A stretch of 64,000 nt of DNA from UBA1431 sp049324235 (GCA_049324235.1 JBMOLJ010000033.1:1-64000), one strand, 5' to 3'. Shown: positions 18,567 to 26,931, numbered from the stretch's first letter. Notes: generated by a model not told the origin, from the letters alone. Numbers and translations are program-made.

Positions 18567-18857
18567 TTAATTCGATGCGGCGTCAGGATAAACACTCACC
18601 TGCTTGTTGAACTTGCCCTTGCGCTCGAAGCGGACAATGCCGTCAACCTTCGAAAACAGGGTATCGTCACCGCCCTTGCCGACATTAATGCCTGGATGAA
18701 TCTTGGTCCCGCGCTGGCGCACCAGTATATTCCCGGCAAGCACAAACTGCCCGTCCGCCCGTTTGGGGCCAAGGCGCTTCGATTCGCTGTCACGTCCGTT
18801 CCTGGAACTTCCGACACCTTTCTTGTGCGCGAAAAGCTGTAAATCTATTTTCATCAT
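18567..18857 (-). CDS. rpmA: Ribosomal protein L27
   Basis: 96 residues. The N-terminus MMKIDLQLFAHKKGVGSSRNG has the extension found in Firmicutes L27; the Prp protease is known to cut after the phenylalanine in the LQLFA context, exposing AHKKG for assembly near the peptidyl transferase centre. The body has RLGPKRADGQFVLAGNILVRQRGT and KIHPGINVGKGGDDTLF, diagnostic for L27. It follows prp by three bases and shares its operon with rplU. The start has AAGGAGGTG upstream; two ATGs are adjacent. Confidence 0.96.
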   Translation of the reverse strand: MMKIDLQLFAHKKGVGSSRNGRDSESKRLGPKRADGQFVLAGNILVRQRGTKIHPGINVGKGGDDTLFSKVDGIVRFERKGKFNKQVSVYPDAASN

Positions 18858-18860
18858 CGG

Positions 18861-19199
18861 CTACACCTCCTTTTCAATGACCTGCACATGCTCGGGATAC
18901 TGCTCGGCGATGTTATTAAGCCCTAACCGCATCGTTTCAAACAGTATGCTGGCATTTACACGCGCCTGCTTCGCCAGAAGGCCGGGCAGCATACAGGAGA
19001 GTTTCCCGTCCTCCATATGCACCTGCGCTTCGAGCAGAAGCGTTTCCTTCAGGCCGATCACCATCGTCTGCGCGACGGCTGAAACCGCGCTGCAAACGAT
19101 ATCGCTGCCTTCTTCATCATACCCGGCATGCCCGGATATTTCAAATCCTGTAATACCCTGCGCATCCCGGAAAATAATAGCTGTCGTCATGGCCGTCAT
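18861..19199 (-). CDS. prp: Ribosomal-processing cysteine protease Prp
   Basis: 112 residues, formerly YsxB/DUF464. It cleaves the N-terminal extension of ribosomal protein L27. The catalytic histidine is in SGHAGYDEEG and the cysteine in DIVCSAVSA, as in the Staphylococcus enzyme. The ATG at 19197-19199 overlaps the rplU stop; an ATG three codons later is also possible. Its place between rplU and rpmA is the conserved arrangement, and the L27 here retains the matching cleavage site. Confidence 0.93.
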   Translation of the reverse strand: MTAMTTAIIFRDAQGITGFEISGHAGYDEEGSDIVCSAVSAVAQTMVIGLKETLLLEAQVHMEDGKLSCMLPGLLAKQARVNASILFETMRLGLNNIAEQYPEHVQVIEKEV

Positions 19200-19507
19200 G
19201 CCCCTGCAATCGCGGTGATCTCTACCTTTGTATACGGCTGCCTGTGGCCCTGTTTCCTGCGATAGTTCTTCTTCGCCTTGAACTTGTACACGATTATCTT
19301 TTTCCCTTTGCCGTGCGCAAGCACCTTGCCCTGCGCCTGCACGCCGTCAACGACAGGCGTGCCGAAGACCGCCTCATCGTCCTTGGATACCATCAGCACG
19401 TCGAAGCTGACTTCGTCGCCTTCCGCATTAGGCAGCTTCTCGATATAGATCACATCGCCCGGGGACACCTTGTACTGCTTTCCACCCGTTTGGATGATTG
19501 CATACAT
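19196..19507 (-). CDS. rplU: Ribosomal protein L21
   Basis: 103 residues from MYAIIQTGGKQYKVSPGDVIYIEKL, the standard L21 start. It binds 23S rRNA in the large subunit. The C-terminus has KIIVYKFKAKKNYRRKQGHRQPYTKVEI, typical of the family. A GTG two codons upstream (19511-19513) has better spacing from the strong AGGAGG, so the real start may be there, adding two residues. It is followed by prp and rpmA. Confidence 0.95.
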   Translation of the reverse strand: MYAIIQTGGKQYKVSPGDVIYIEKLPNAEGDEVSFDVLMVSKDDEAVFGTPVVDGVQAQGKVLAHGKGKKIIVYKFKAKKNYRRKQGHRQPYTKVEITAIAGA

Positions 19508-19519
19508 CGTCACCTGACA

Positions 19520-19600
19520 CCTCCTCTACCCAGTCTCGCTGAAAGCAGGCTCCGTACAAAAACATACGGAATTCAGGCCCCTTCCAAGCGGCTTACCAGC
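19520..19600 (-). promoter_or_regulatory. Possible L21 leader RNA
   Basis: The untranslated leader between the rplU promoter and start is about 90 bases, GC-rich and partly self-complementary (CCGTATG with TACGG, about 19551-19567 on the minus strand). Firmicutes often have an L21 leader here that is proposed to bind L21 or another ribosomal protein for autoregulation. I could not check it against the Rfam model. Confidence 0.4.
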
Positions 19601-19602
19601 GC

Positions 19603-19632
19603 ATTGTATCACACGATATAGCACGGTGTCAA
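19603..19632 (-). promoter_or_regulatory. Promoter of rplU-prp-rpmA
   Basis: TTGACA (minus strand, 19627-19632) and TACAAT (19603-19608) with an 18-base spacer. The -35 overlaps the end of the rng gene, so rplU has its own promoter in addition to any read-through. Confidence 0.75.
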
Positions 19633-21170
19633 TATTCAATGGCATCCGGCCAGTTCTGAAGCACGGACTCCCTGCTTTGGGCGCCGCGCACCTGGAACTG
19701 CACCCTGTGCATATGCTCGTCTCCGATGAGCATGATCTTCCGCCCTGGAAAAGCCGGAAGGAAGCCTGCGTCCTCACCCTTCTTTTTCAGCAGGTTGGCA
19801 ACAACGGACAGGTTCGCGTGCACTACAATCACCTTGCCCTCTTTTGATTTGGCGAACTTGATGATCTCCTTGCGCACTTTCAGGGCCATGGTATCCTCGG
19901 AATACACCTTGCCCGCGCCGTCGCAGTACGGGCAGGTGCTCTGCATTACGTCCGAAACGCGCTGGCGGATCTTGCGCCTGGTCATTTCCACCAGTCCCAG
20001 GCTGGTCATGCCCAGCACGTTTGTTTTCGTGCGGTCGCCCTTGAGCGCTTCGCGCAGGGTCTCCACCACCTGCTCCCCGTGGCTGTCATCCTCCATATCG
20101 ATAAAGTCGATGATGATGATGCCGCTGATATCCCGCATTTTAAGCTGGCGCGCAATCTCCTTAGCTGCTAAAAGGTTGGTTTCCAGGATCGTCTGCTGGA
20201 GGCTGTCGTTGCCTACAAACTTGCCGGTGTTCACATCCACGGTGGTCAGCGCCTCGGTCTGGTCGAAGACGAGATAACTCCCGTTTTTCAGCCATACCTT
20301 GCGCGCAAGCGACTTGTCGATTTTGGCTTCCAGCCCGTACGAGTCGAAAAGCTCTTCTTCGCCGTCATAAAAATGGATGCGGTCGGTGAGCCAGGGCGTG
20401 ACAATGTTGGACAAAGCCACCGCTTTGTCAAAATAATCCCTGTCGTTGATATATACCCTGTCGATTTCCGCATTGAATATGTCGCGAATGGTGCGGAATA
20501 CCAGGTTTTCTTCCAAATGCACCAGGCGCGGCGCTTTTACGTTATTGTATTTTTGCTGTATCTTTTCCCAGAGCCTGCCAAGGAACCGTATCTCGGACTT
20601 GAAGTCGTCCTCGTTCTTGCCTTCGGCCGCAGTCCGCACGATGATGCCCATGCTCTTTGGCTTGATGCCCTCGATCAGGGATTTCAGCCTGCCGCGCTCA
20701 TTGCCGCCTTCGCCCTCGATGCGCCGTGACACGCCCACATAATTGACCGTGGGCATAAGCACGAGCAGCCGTCCGGGGAGCGTAACATGGATGGTGACAC
20801 GGGCGCCCTTGGTACCCGTGGGTTCCTTGATCACCTGCACCATAATCTCCTGGTTGGGCTTTAAAAGGTCTTTGATATCCGGGATATTTCCCTTTTCCAG
20901 CTGCGGCGTCTTGCCGTTTCCTTCAAACTCAAAGCTTGACTGGTCGACATACACGTCGCCCGCATATAAAAACGCGTTCTTCTCCAGGCCGATGTCTACG
21001 AAAGCCGCCTGCATCCCCGGCAGGATGTTCTGGACGCGCCCCTTGTAGATGTTTCCCACCAGGCACTGTTTATGCCGACGTTCGATGTATATCTCAGAAA
21101 GCTCCCTGTCTTCAAGCAGCGCAACGCGTGTCTGGTATGGATGGATGTCTACCAATATCTCTTTTTGCAT
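19629..21170 (-). CDS. rng: Ribonuclease E/G family protein
   Basis: 513 residues, RNase G size. The enzyme cuts single-stranded RNA, for rRNA maturation and mRNA decay. It begins with an S1-type domain (KEILVDIHPYQTRVALLEDREL...VGNIYKGRVQNILPGMQAAFVDIG). The DNase I-like catalytic part has TVDVNTGKF and IIIIDFIDMEDDSHGEQVV with the metal-binding aspartates, and the zinc-link CPYCDGAGKV (near residue 404). The ATG at 21170 is preferred to an upstream in-frame codon. It lies between the TIGR03936-type gene and rplU, a common clostridial order. Confidence 0.93.
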   Translation of the reverse strand: MQKEILVDIHPYQTRVALLEDRELSEIYIERRHKQCLVGNIYKGRVQNILPGMQAAFVDIGLEKNAFLYAGDVYVDQSSFEFEGNGKTPQLEKGNIPDIKDLLKPNQEIMVQVIKEPTGTKGARVTIHVTLPGRLLVLMPTVNYVGVSRRIEGEGGNERGRLKSLIEGIKPKSMGIIVRTAAEGKNEDDFKSEIRFLGRLWEKIQQKYNNVKAPRLVHLEENLVFRTIRDIFNAEIDRVYINDRDYFDKAVALSNIVTPWLTDRIHFYDGEEELFDSYGLEAKIDKSLARKVWLKNGSYLVFDQTEALTTVDVNTGKFVGNDSLQQTILETNLLAAKEIARQLKMRDISGIIIIDFIDMEDDSHGEQVVETLREALKGDRTKTNVLGMTSLGLVEMTRRKIRQRVSDVMQSTCPYCDGAGKVYSEDTMALKVRKEIIKFAKSKEGKVIVVHANLSVVANLLKKKGEDAGFLPAFPGRKIMLIGDEHMHRVQFQVRGAQSRESVLQNWPDAIEY

Positions 21171-21217
21171 GGTCAACCCGCTTTCCAAATGTATCTAAAC
21201 CAAAAGTTATTGTCTTT

Positions 21218-21886
21218 TTATGTGCCGCATACGCAATCAAACAGGCTCCGCCCCCTGCTGTCCAGCAGGTCGATGCGCCGTGCGGCAAACGGCGTATCCG
21301 CAGGACTGCCAACCGATTCCCACAAGGCCCGCATGAGGAGCGACGGCGACAGCGTGCCCTCCGCGCTGGCCCACAGACGCACCATGATGCCGCTTTCTTC
21401 CTGTTTTGCGCTTATAACCATCGGGCGTATATCAAGGTCTTTTACCCCGCCCTTGCCGCGTTTCTGAACCACGATTGCGTCTTTGTCAAGCAGCGCCTGC
21501 ATACCTTCCGTGAGCGCCTGCGTGTCATTCGCCGTGATGCAATAATCGGAGGCCTGCATCAGCGTGCTCAGCGCCGGACCGCCTTCAACCACGCAAACGG
21601 CGCAAACCCCAAACCCTGCAGGCAGGGTTTGGGCGAGCCTTTGCGCGCATTCCACTTCGCCCGCCTCTTCAAGGAGCTGAATGTCCGCGTATTCACCGGC
21701 GCTGGTAAACCCCACTCCGAGCGCCAGGGCAAACGAAACCTGCGCGTGCGGATGAAACCCTTTTGTATAGGCCACCGGCAGCCCCGTGCGCCGCAACGCG
21801 CGCTGGAGCATGCCCTGCATGTCCAGATGCGATATGAAACGCACCGGTTCCTCCTTGCTCAGGCGCAAAATCATCCTCACCGGCAT
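21218..21886 (-). CDS. TIGR03936 family radical-SAM-associated protein (DUF2344)
   Basis: 222 residues. The pattern EEPVRFISHLDMQGMLQRALRRTGLPVAYTKGFHPHAQVSFA at residues 8-49 is characteristic of DUF2344 proteins that accompany the B12-binding radical SAM protein. The biochemical role is not established. The ATG at 21884-21886 overlaps the end of the radical SAM gene and has GGAGGAAAT upstream, so the two are translationally coupled and may form one enzyme. In some bacteria the two are fused. Confidence 0.88.
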   Translation of the reverse strand: MPVRMILRLSKEEPVRFISHLDMQGMLQRALRRTGLPVAYTKGFHPHAQVSFALALGVGFTSAGEYADIQLLEEAGEVECAQRLAQTLPAGFGVCAVCVVEGGPALSTLMQASDYCITANDTQALTEGMQALLDKDAIVVQKRGKGGVKDLDIRPMVISAKQEESGIMVRLWASAEGTLSPSLLMRALWESVGSPADTPFAARRIDLLDSRGRSLFDCVCGT

Positions 21887-23700
21887 ATTTCCTCCAGTCC
21901 GCAGCCCCGGCATCCGGTCCTGCAGTCCGGGGTGACCACGCCGTCATGCCCAGAAAGATTTTCATTAACGAGATACGCCTTTGTTACGCCGGCGTCGAGA
22001 TGATCGTACGGAAACACCTCGTCAAAATCGCGCCTGCGTACCGTATAAAAGCCCGGGTCGATTCCTGAGCGTTCAAAAGCCTGCATCCACGCCGTATAGT
22101 TAAAATACTCGTGCCAGCCGTCAAAACGGCATCCCAGCGCATGGGCGCGCTCCAGCACATCGCCAAGCCGCCTGTCCCCGCGCGCGAAACAGGCTTCGAG
22201 CACGCTGGTTTTCGGGTCGTGCCAGTTGAAGGTGATGAACTTGCGTTTGAGCCGCGCCTGCAGATACCGCTGCTTTTCCTGTATCGCCCCGATACTGTCC
22301 TGCGCCTCCCACTGGAAGGGCGTAAACGGCTTGGGCACAAACGTGGAAACGCTCACATGCACATTGAGGCCCCGCGTGCGCTTGTCCCTGTCCACGCTGA
22401 AATAGCATTCGACCACGCGTTCGGCCAAGGCGGCGATCGCGTCCAGGTCTTCGTTGGTCTCCGTGGGCAGCCCTATCATGAAATAAAGCTTGACGCGGTT
22501 CCATCCGCTTTCAAAAGCGTCGGTGACGCTTTTAATCAGGTCCTGTTCGGTAACGCCTTTATTGATCACGTCCCGCAAACGCTGGCTGCCGGCCTCGGGC
22601 GCAAAGGTCAGGCCTGATTTCCGCACGCGCTGAATGTCCTCGGCATATCCGCGCACGAACGAATCGATGCGCAGGGAGGGCAGCGCTATGGAAACGCCCT
22701 GTTTCCCGTATGCGTCCACCAGGTTTGTTATCAGCTCGCCCAGACGCGAATAATCTCCGCTGGAGAGGGAACTTAACGAAATCTCCTCGTACCCCGTGCT
22801 TTCCAGCGACGCGCGGGCCTGTTCCTGAAGCGTTTGCAGTTCCCGTTCGCGCACCGGGCGGTAGATATACCCCGCCTGGCAGAAACGGCAGCCGCGCGTA
22901 CATCCCCTGAACAGCTCCAGCGTGATACGGTCGTGGACGATCTTCATATAGGGTACGATGATCCTGTCCGGAAACGGCGCCGCGTCCAGGTCCCTTACGA
23001 CCGCTTTGCGTATTTTCGGCGGTACGCCGCCGCGGTTGGGCGCAACGCGCTTTATCCGTCCGTCATCGTAATAATCAACGGAATAAAACGCGGGCACGTA
23101 GGCCCCGGGAACCTCATTGGCGATTGCAAGCAGGATCTCCTCCTTGGGAAGACAGCGCGTGCGTTTGTATACGTCAATAAGCTTTCCGGCCGATTCCTCG
23201 CCGTCTCCCAGCAGCACCACATCGAGAAACGGCGCAAGCGGTTCCGGGTTGAACGCGCAGGGACCGCCCGCAACGATCAGAGGCATGTCCGCACCGCGGT
23301 CGGCCGATCTTAACGGGATGTTCCCGAGTTCCAGCATGTTGAGCACGTTGGAATAGCTCATCTCGTACTGGAGCGTAAACCCGACGATATCGAAGGCGCG
23401 AAGCTCCGAGAACGTTTCGAGGGAAAAAAGCTCCACACCGTTTTCCCGCATGCACGCCTCCATATCGGGCCACGGCGCGAACACACGCTCGGAATACGTA
23501 TCCCCGCGCATGTTCAGTACATGGTATAAAATACGCATCCCCAGATGCGACATGCCCACTTCATATACATCCGGGAAACAAAAGGCAAAGCGGACCTCAA
23601 CGTCTCCCGGTTCTCTGATGCACATGTTCAGTTCATTGCCTGTATATCGCGCCGGTTTTTCCACCTTCGACAGCAGGTGGTCCAGGGTATGTCGTTTCAA
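21877..23700 (-). CDS. B12-binding-domain radical SAM protein (TIGR03960 family)
   Basis: 607 residues from the TTG at 23698-23700, which has GGGAGGCGG upstream and gives the usual N-terminus (VEKPARYTGNELN). An N-terminal cobalamin-like region is followed by the radical SAM core with the [4Fe-4S] ligands in RGCTRGCRFCQAGYIYRPV (about residue 270). The C-terminus has a cysteine-rich end (VTPDCRTGCRGCGLEEICR), possibly a further cluster. The family is conserved beside rng and rplU in Clostridia, and a link to RNA modification has been suggested, but the reaction is unknown to me. Confidence 0.9.
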   Translation of the reverse strand: MKRHTLDHLLSKVEKPARYTGNELNMCIREPGDVEVRFAFCFPDVYEVGMSHLGMRILYHVLNMRGDTYSERVFAPWPDMEACMRENGVELFSLETFSELRAFDIVGFTLQYEMSYSNVLNMLELGNIPLRSADRGADMPLIVAGGPCAFNPEPLAPFLDVVLLGDGEESAGKLIDVYKRTRCLPKEEILLAIANEVPGAYVPAFYSVDYYDDGRIKRVAPNRGGVPPKIRKAVVRDLDAAPFPDRIIVPYMKIVHDRITLELFRGCTRGCRFCQAGYIYRPVRERELQTLQEQARASLESTGYEEISLSSLSSGDYSRLGELITNLVDAYGKQGVSIALPSLRIDSFVRGYAEDIQRVRKSGLTFAPEAGSQRLRDVINKGVTEQDLIKSVTDAFESGWNRVKLYFMIGLPTETNEDLDAIAALAERVVECYFSVDRDKRTRGLNVHVSVSTFVPKPFTPFQWEAQDSIGAIQEKQRYLQARLKRKFITFNWHDPKTSVLEACFARGDRRLGDVLERAHALGCRFDGWHEYFNYTAWMQAFERSGIDPGFYTVRRRDFDEVFPYDHLDAGVTKAYLVNENLSGHDGVVTPDCRTGCRGCGLEEICR

Positions 23701-23768
23701 TGCCGCCTCCCTCAACGCCCCGATAAAGGTATGGGCGTACTGGCTGTCACTTCAATTGATTATATACA

Positions 23769-23797
23769 ATATTAGCATTTTTTTAACGGGCGGTCAA
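23769..23797 (-). promoter_or_regulatory. Promoter of the radical SAM-rng unit
   Basis: TTGACC (minus strand 23792-23797) and TAATAT (23769-23774) are 17 bases apart, and the -10 has a TGC extension. It overlaps the last codons of the spoIVFB gene and gives the downstream genes a vegetative promoter independent of sporulation. Confidence 0.7.
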
Positions 23798-24660
23798 TTT
23801 TTCTTGCCGTCGAACCGGGCGTCCAGCCCGTCGTCCAGCGCCCTGCGCACCAGCTCGCTTTCGTCGATTTCATAGAGGGCGCGCATATCCTCGTCCATGA
23901 CCACGATCCGGCTGATCTGCGTATGCGGCAGTGTTCTGAGCACCTCGCCGACGCTCGCGCCTTTCCTGACCGCAACATGGCGCATCTTTGCCACGCGTTC
24001 CCGCTCAAACGTGTCCGCCTTGTTGGTCAGCGCGTTAAAGTAGCCGGACATGTTGGCGTTTTCCTGATTCGCGCCCATGAAAAGAAAAATCCCGATGGGC
24101 AGAGCGATCCATTGCGGCATACCTTTGACAACGCTGTATGCAAACAGCGCGACGATTCCCGCCGCTATCCCCCGGGACAGCCACACGCACACGCGCGTTG
24201 CGCGCATCACCCCGACAACGCTCATCAGCATCGCGCGAAGCGCGCGCCCGCCGTCGAGCGGCAGGGCTGGGAGCAGATTGAACGCGCAGATCGTGATGTT
24301 TCCCGTAATAAACGGCACGAGGAAATCGTTTTTTAGCACGTTGTTCTGCAATGCAATAGCGCCCACCGCAAGCACCAGGCTCATCACCGGGCCGAACAAC
24401 GCTACCACGGCCTCACGCCATCCTGCGTGTTCGAGCGGGATATCCAGTTTCAAAACGCCGCCCAGCGGAAAAAAATAGACCTCGTGTACCGGAAGCCCGA
24501 GTGCGCGTGCGCAAAGCGCATGTCCTATCTCATGCAGTCCTACGACCAGTATGGCAACGGAGAGCATATTCCCCATGCCCGTTACCAGCATGACAGCCAT
24601 GATCAAAAGCAGCCATGGGCTGATCAAAACCTGTACGCCCAAAATGGAAAAAAGTCGCAT
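23794..24660 (-). CDS. spoIVFB: SpoIVFB-like M50 intramembrane metalloprotease
   Basis: 288 residues, polytopic. The site-2-protease zinc motif HEIGH is at about residue 43 and the second motif, LLPALPLDGGRAL, at about residue 132. Six or so hydrophobic segments precede a soluble C-terminal CBS-like part (RKGASVGEVLRTLPHTQISRIVVMDED). In Bacillus SpoIVFB cleaves pro-sigma-K in the mother cell. It directly follows a SpoIVFA-like gene, the classic pairing. The ATG at 24658-24660 starts MRLFSILGVQVLISPW; upstream open frame overlaps spoIVFA and is not used. Confidence 0.88.
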   Translation of the reverse strand: MRLFSILGVQVLISPWLLLIMAVMLVTGMGNMLSVAILVVGLHEIGHALCARALGLPVHEVYFFPLGGVLKLDIPLEHAGWREAVVALFGPVMSLVLAVGAIALQNNVLKNDFLVPFITGNITICAFNLLPALPLDGGRALRAMLMSVVGVMRATRVCVWLSRGIAAGIVALFAYSVVKGMPQWIALPIGIFLFMGANQENANMSGYFNALTNKADTFERERVAKMRHVAVRKGASVGEVLRTLPHTQISRIVVMDEDMRALYEIDESELVRRALDDGLDARFDGKKN

Positions 24661-24668
24661 AACGCTAC

Positions 24669-25478
24669 CTATTGAAGATACGGGGCAGGATCGACCGCGT
24701 GCGCCGATACCGTGAGCCTGAGGCACAGCCGCGGCGCGTCGCCGTCCATAGTGCCTATGGAATCGCCCGCGTGCAGCGCGCGTCCCTTTGTTGCCGTTAC
24801 AGTGCCCAGCCCATAGTACGTTGTCGTCTTGTTGTCCGCATGCTCTACCACGATATATTTGCCAAGCTCGGTATCGGTTCCCGTCTCCTTCACGGTACCG
24901 TCGGCGCACACAAAAACGAACTCGTCTTTTTGCGCCGTGATCGCGATGTAGGGGTGCCCCAGCGCTTCAAAGTTTTCGACGATCTCTCCCTGAACCGGCT
25001 TGTCAAGCCTAAAACTCTTCGCGGGGGCAAACACCTGGGCCAGCTTAGCCGCCTCATTCTCCACGAACTTGAGCTTTCCTATGGCATCATCTATACTCAT
25101 CTCAAAAGTCAGGGCCGTATGAATACCGCCGGCTACTTCCTTCGTAAACGGTGTATCAATGAGTTTGACCGTACCCACCAGCGCCAGCAGCACAGCACAA
25201 ACAGCGCTTTTTTGCAAAAGTCGTTTTGTAAAAGGATCCACCTGAAACTTCCGCTTGCTGCGCTGCCAAGCACCCGCCCTGTGATGCTGCGGTTCCGGCG
25301 CCTCCAAAGGCTCCTCCGGCATCTGTTTCTCCTCTTTTGATCTTTCCCGCTGCGGTGCAAAAGCCATTTCCACCGTCTCCCGCACCCGCCGCCTGCGCGG
25401 TTCATCGGGAGCGCGCGACGTGAATTCCCCCAGCTCAATGCGCGATGCATGCTCCATGCCTTCACTCAGCCTATCCAT
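24669..25478 (-). CDS. spoIVFA: SpoIVFA-like M23-fold membrane protein
   Basis: 269 residues: a charged cytoplasmic N-terminus of about 85, one membrane segment (SAVCAVLLALVGTVKLI), then an extracytoplasmic M23/LytM-type domain. The catalytic HxH at the end of M23 enzymes is replaced (LCLRLTVSAHAVDP), so it is probably inactive, as in SpoIVFA, which holds SpoIVFB in check and is cut by sporulation proteases. The start follows GGAGGGAAAGAT. A CATACGTT sequence about 60 bases upstream resembles a sigma-E -10 box, but the -35 is poor. Confidence 0.8.
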   Translation of the reverse strand: MDRLSEGMEHASRIELGEFTSRAPDEPRRRRVRETVEMAFAPQRERSKEEKQMPEEPLEAPEPQHHRAGAWQRSKRKFQVDPFTKRLLQKSAVCAVLLALVGTVKLIDTPFTKEVAGGIHTALTFEMSIDDAIGKLKFVENEAAKLAQVFAPAKSFRLDKPVQGEIVENFEALGHPYIAITAQKDEFVFVCADGTVKETGTDTELGKYIVVEHADNKTTTYYGLGTVTATKGRALHAGDSIGTMDGDAPRLCLRLTVSAHAVDPAPYLQ

Positions 25479-25807
25479 ATCTTTCCCTCCTGCCAGGCTG
25501 GCGGACGGTTAACCCGCCGTCTTATGATTCTGCGGCCTATATTAACGTATGGGAAAGATTATGGTTGTAGACCTTTTGGCTTTTGCCGCTGCCCGATAAA
25601 AAAGCGCCCTGTTACAGGCGCTTAGGCCGCCGGCAAAGACCCGTTATGTCATTCTTGAAGGAGCAAAGCGATGGAAGAATCTGTGCATATAAGCAATTTA
25701 TAGAAGCGCGAAAATACTGCCCTTTTCCACCTCACGCCTTTAAGGACATGAAGTTTCTTGTAGAAGCCCTTTTGCTTGGATTGCTGTTTCCATCCCGATA
25801 CCCCCTG
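25479..25807. other. Intergenic region before spoIVFA
   Basis: About 330 bases without a gene. It holds the likely spoIVFA promoter near 25540-25560 (a CATACGTT sigma-E-like -10 on the minus strand, weak -35) and the terminator at 25597-25622. In the rest, 25623-25807, I see nothing I can assign. Confidence 0.5.
25597..25622 (-). terminator. Terminator of the padR-DUF1048 unit
   Basis: On the minus strand AAGCGCCTG and CAGGGCGCTT pair around TAA with a one-base bulge and are followed by six T. It lies about 190 bases after the last DUF1048 gene. Confidence 0.6.
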
Positions 25808-26158
25808 TTACTTTGTTTTATCCGCAACCTTTTTCATGGCCTTGTTAACTTTTCGGTCGACAGATTCGTGATAGCTGTCAGCGTAAGTTTTCGAATCTTT
25901 TATAAGATCGTCGCAGAAAGCCGCTACGTCACTGCCTGTCACTTCAAGCACGCCTTTCCCCAAACCCGCGCCCTCTTCAAATAGATCGACAATTCCCGAG
26001 AGCAAAACCGTCCCTTCGGTTAGCTGGGCAGGGCCGACTTTAAATAAATATTTTTGAATCTCTTTATAAACAATCTGATAATCCTGCGGGAGCGCTTTGA
26101 CACGCGCCACGTGCGCCCGCCACTCTTTTTTGCCTTCGATGATATCCTGTATTTTCAT
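25808..26158 (-). CDS. DUF1048 family protein
   Basis: 116 residues, soluble and helical, starting MKIQDIIEGKKEWRAHVARVKALP and containing PQDYQIVYKEIQKYLFKV, the YxxVYxEIqkYlf pattern of DUF1048. No catalytic motif is visible. DUF1048 genes commonly sit behind PadR-type regulators and are thought to be small effector proteins of unknown role. It is the third gene of this set, 9 bases after the previous DUF1048 gene. Confidence 0.82.
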   Translation of the reverse strand: MKIQDIIEGKKEWRAHVARVKALPQDYQIVYKEIQKYLFKVGPAQLTEGTVLLSGIVDLFEEGAGLGKGVLEVTGSDVAAFCDDLIKDSKTYADSYHESVDRKVNKAMKKVADKTK

Positions 26159-26167
26159 TTTATCCTC

Positions 26168-26515
26168 CTACTTCCCTAATTTTTTAGCGATATTATTGTT
26201 GAGCTGCTCGCGCCACTTGTCGCGAAATGACCTTGCCCCTTCTTCGCCGGCCAGCGCCAAGCAGAAGCCGTTGATATCGTCACCCAAAACCTCCCCGACA
26301 CTCTGACCGTCCGCCGCCGTTTCTTCGAGCAGGCCAAGCACACCGTCAAGAATCGGCATGAGGTTGCGGCCGGTGAAATCCGAGTGCAGCCAGAGATTGG
26401 CTTTAATCTTTTCCCATGCCGCCTGATAATCAACCGGCAGATTATTGGCCCGCGATTCCAAAGTTTTAAATTCCTCGGTCATATCGCTGCCTGTGATTTT
26501 ATCCCAAAAATTCAT
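26168..26515 (-). CDS. DUF1048 family protein
   Basis: 115 residues and paralogous to the next gene downstream: NLPVDYQAAWEKIKANLW matches the DYQ...KIxxxL block there, and both end with an acidic-to-basic helix (LAGEEGARSFRDKWREQL). Its ATG overlaps the stop of padR, so production should be coupled to the regulator. Function unknown. Confidence 0.82.
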   Translation of the reverse strand: MNFWDKITGSDMTEEFKTLESRANNLPVDYQAAWEKIKANLWLHSDFTGRNLMPILDGVLGLLEETAADGQSVGEVLGDDINGFCLALAGEEGARSFRDKWREQLNNNIAKKLGK

Positions 26516-26847
26516 TATTTTATCTCCTTTAACTCGTTAATTTTTGACGATACAAACTCCCATTTTTCCCAAAACTTGCGCAGTTCCTTGCGCCCCGCGT
26601 CGTTGAGCACGAAAAACTTGCGCGGCGGTCCCATATCGGACGGCTTTTTTTCTATGTCCACGAGTTTATTCTTCTCAAGCCGCACCAAAATGGTGTAGAC
26701 CGTTCCTTCCACAACATCTGTGAAGCCGAGGGCATTCAGCCGCCGCGTAATTTCGTAGCCGTAGGTTTCTTTGCGGCTTATAATTTCAAGGATGCAGCCC
26801 TCAAGCACGCCTTTGAGCATTTCCGTCAGGTTTTCCAGCACAATCAC
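26515..26847 (-). CDS. PadR family transcriptional regulator
   Basis: 110 residues with a winged helix typical of PadR: LEGCILEIISRKETYGYEITRRLNALGF at 15-42, GTVYTILVRLEKNKLVD and SDMGPPRKFFVLNDAGRKELRKFWEKWE. PadR proteins are usually repressors released by small molecules, often of drug exporters. Here the neighbours are two DUF1048 genes and no transporter. An inverted repeat overlapping the promoter suggests autoregulation. Confidence 0.9.
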   Translation of the reverse strand: MIVLENLTEMLKGVLEGCILEIISRKETYGYEITRRLNALGFTDVVEGTVYTILVRLEKNKLVDIEKKPSDMGPPRKFFVLNDAGRKELRKFWEKWEFVSSKINELKEIK

Positions 26848-26883
26848 CCCTTGCTATTCCGTATGACTTGTATTCGGTATTAC

Positions 26884-26926
26884 TTACTACTGCTATATAG
26901 TAACACGCAATAGTAAGATTTGTCAA
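26884..26926 (-). promoter_or_regulatory. padR promoter with overlapping inverted repeat
   Basis: The minus strand has TTGACA (26921-26926) and TACTAT (26897-26902) with an 18-base spacer. A perfect inverted repeat, TTACTA-N8-TAGTAA (26884-26903), covers the -10, the right place for a PadR operator. Binding by the encoded PadR is inferred. Confidence 0.65.
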
Positions 26927-26931
26927 CAAGG

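Noticed and set aside
20936..22003. Plus-strand open frame of 355 residues
   Set aside because: It spans the ends of rng and two other minus-strand genes with strong motifs; arginine- and histidine-rich composition is that of a shadow frame.
25808..26847. DUF1048 pair with PadR as a toxin-antitoxin module
   Set aside because: Gene lengths, order and the operator fit a regulator-effector unit; no toxin fold is recognisable.
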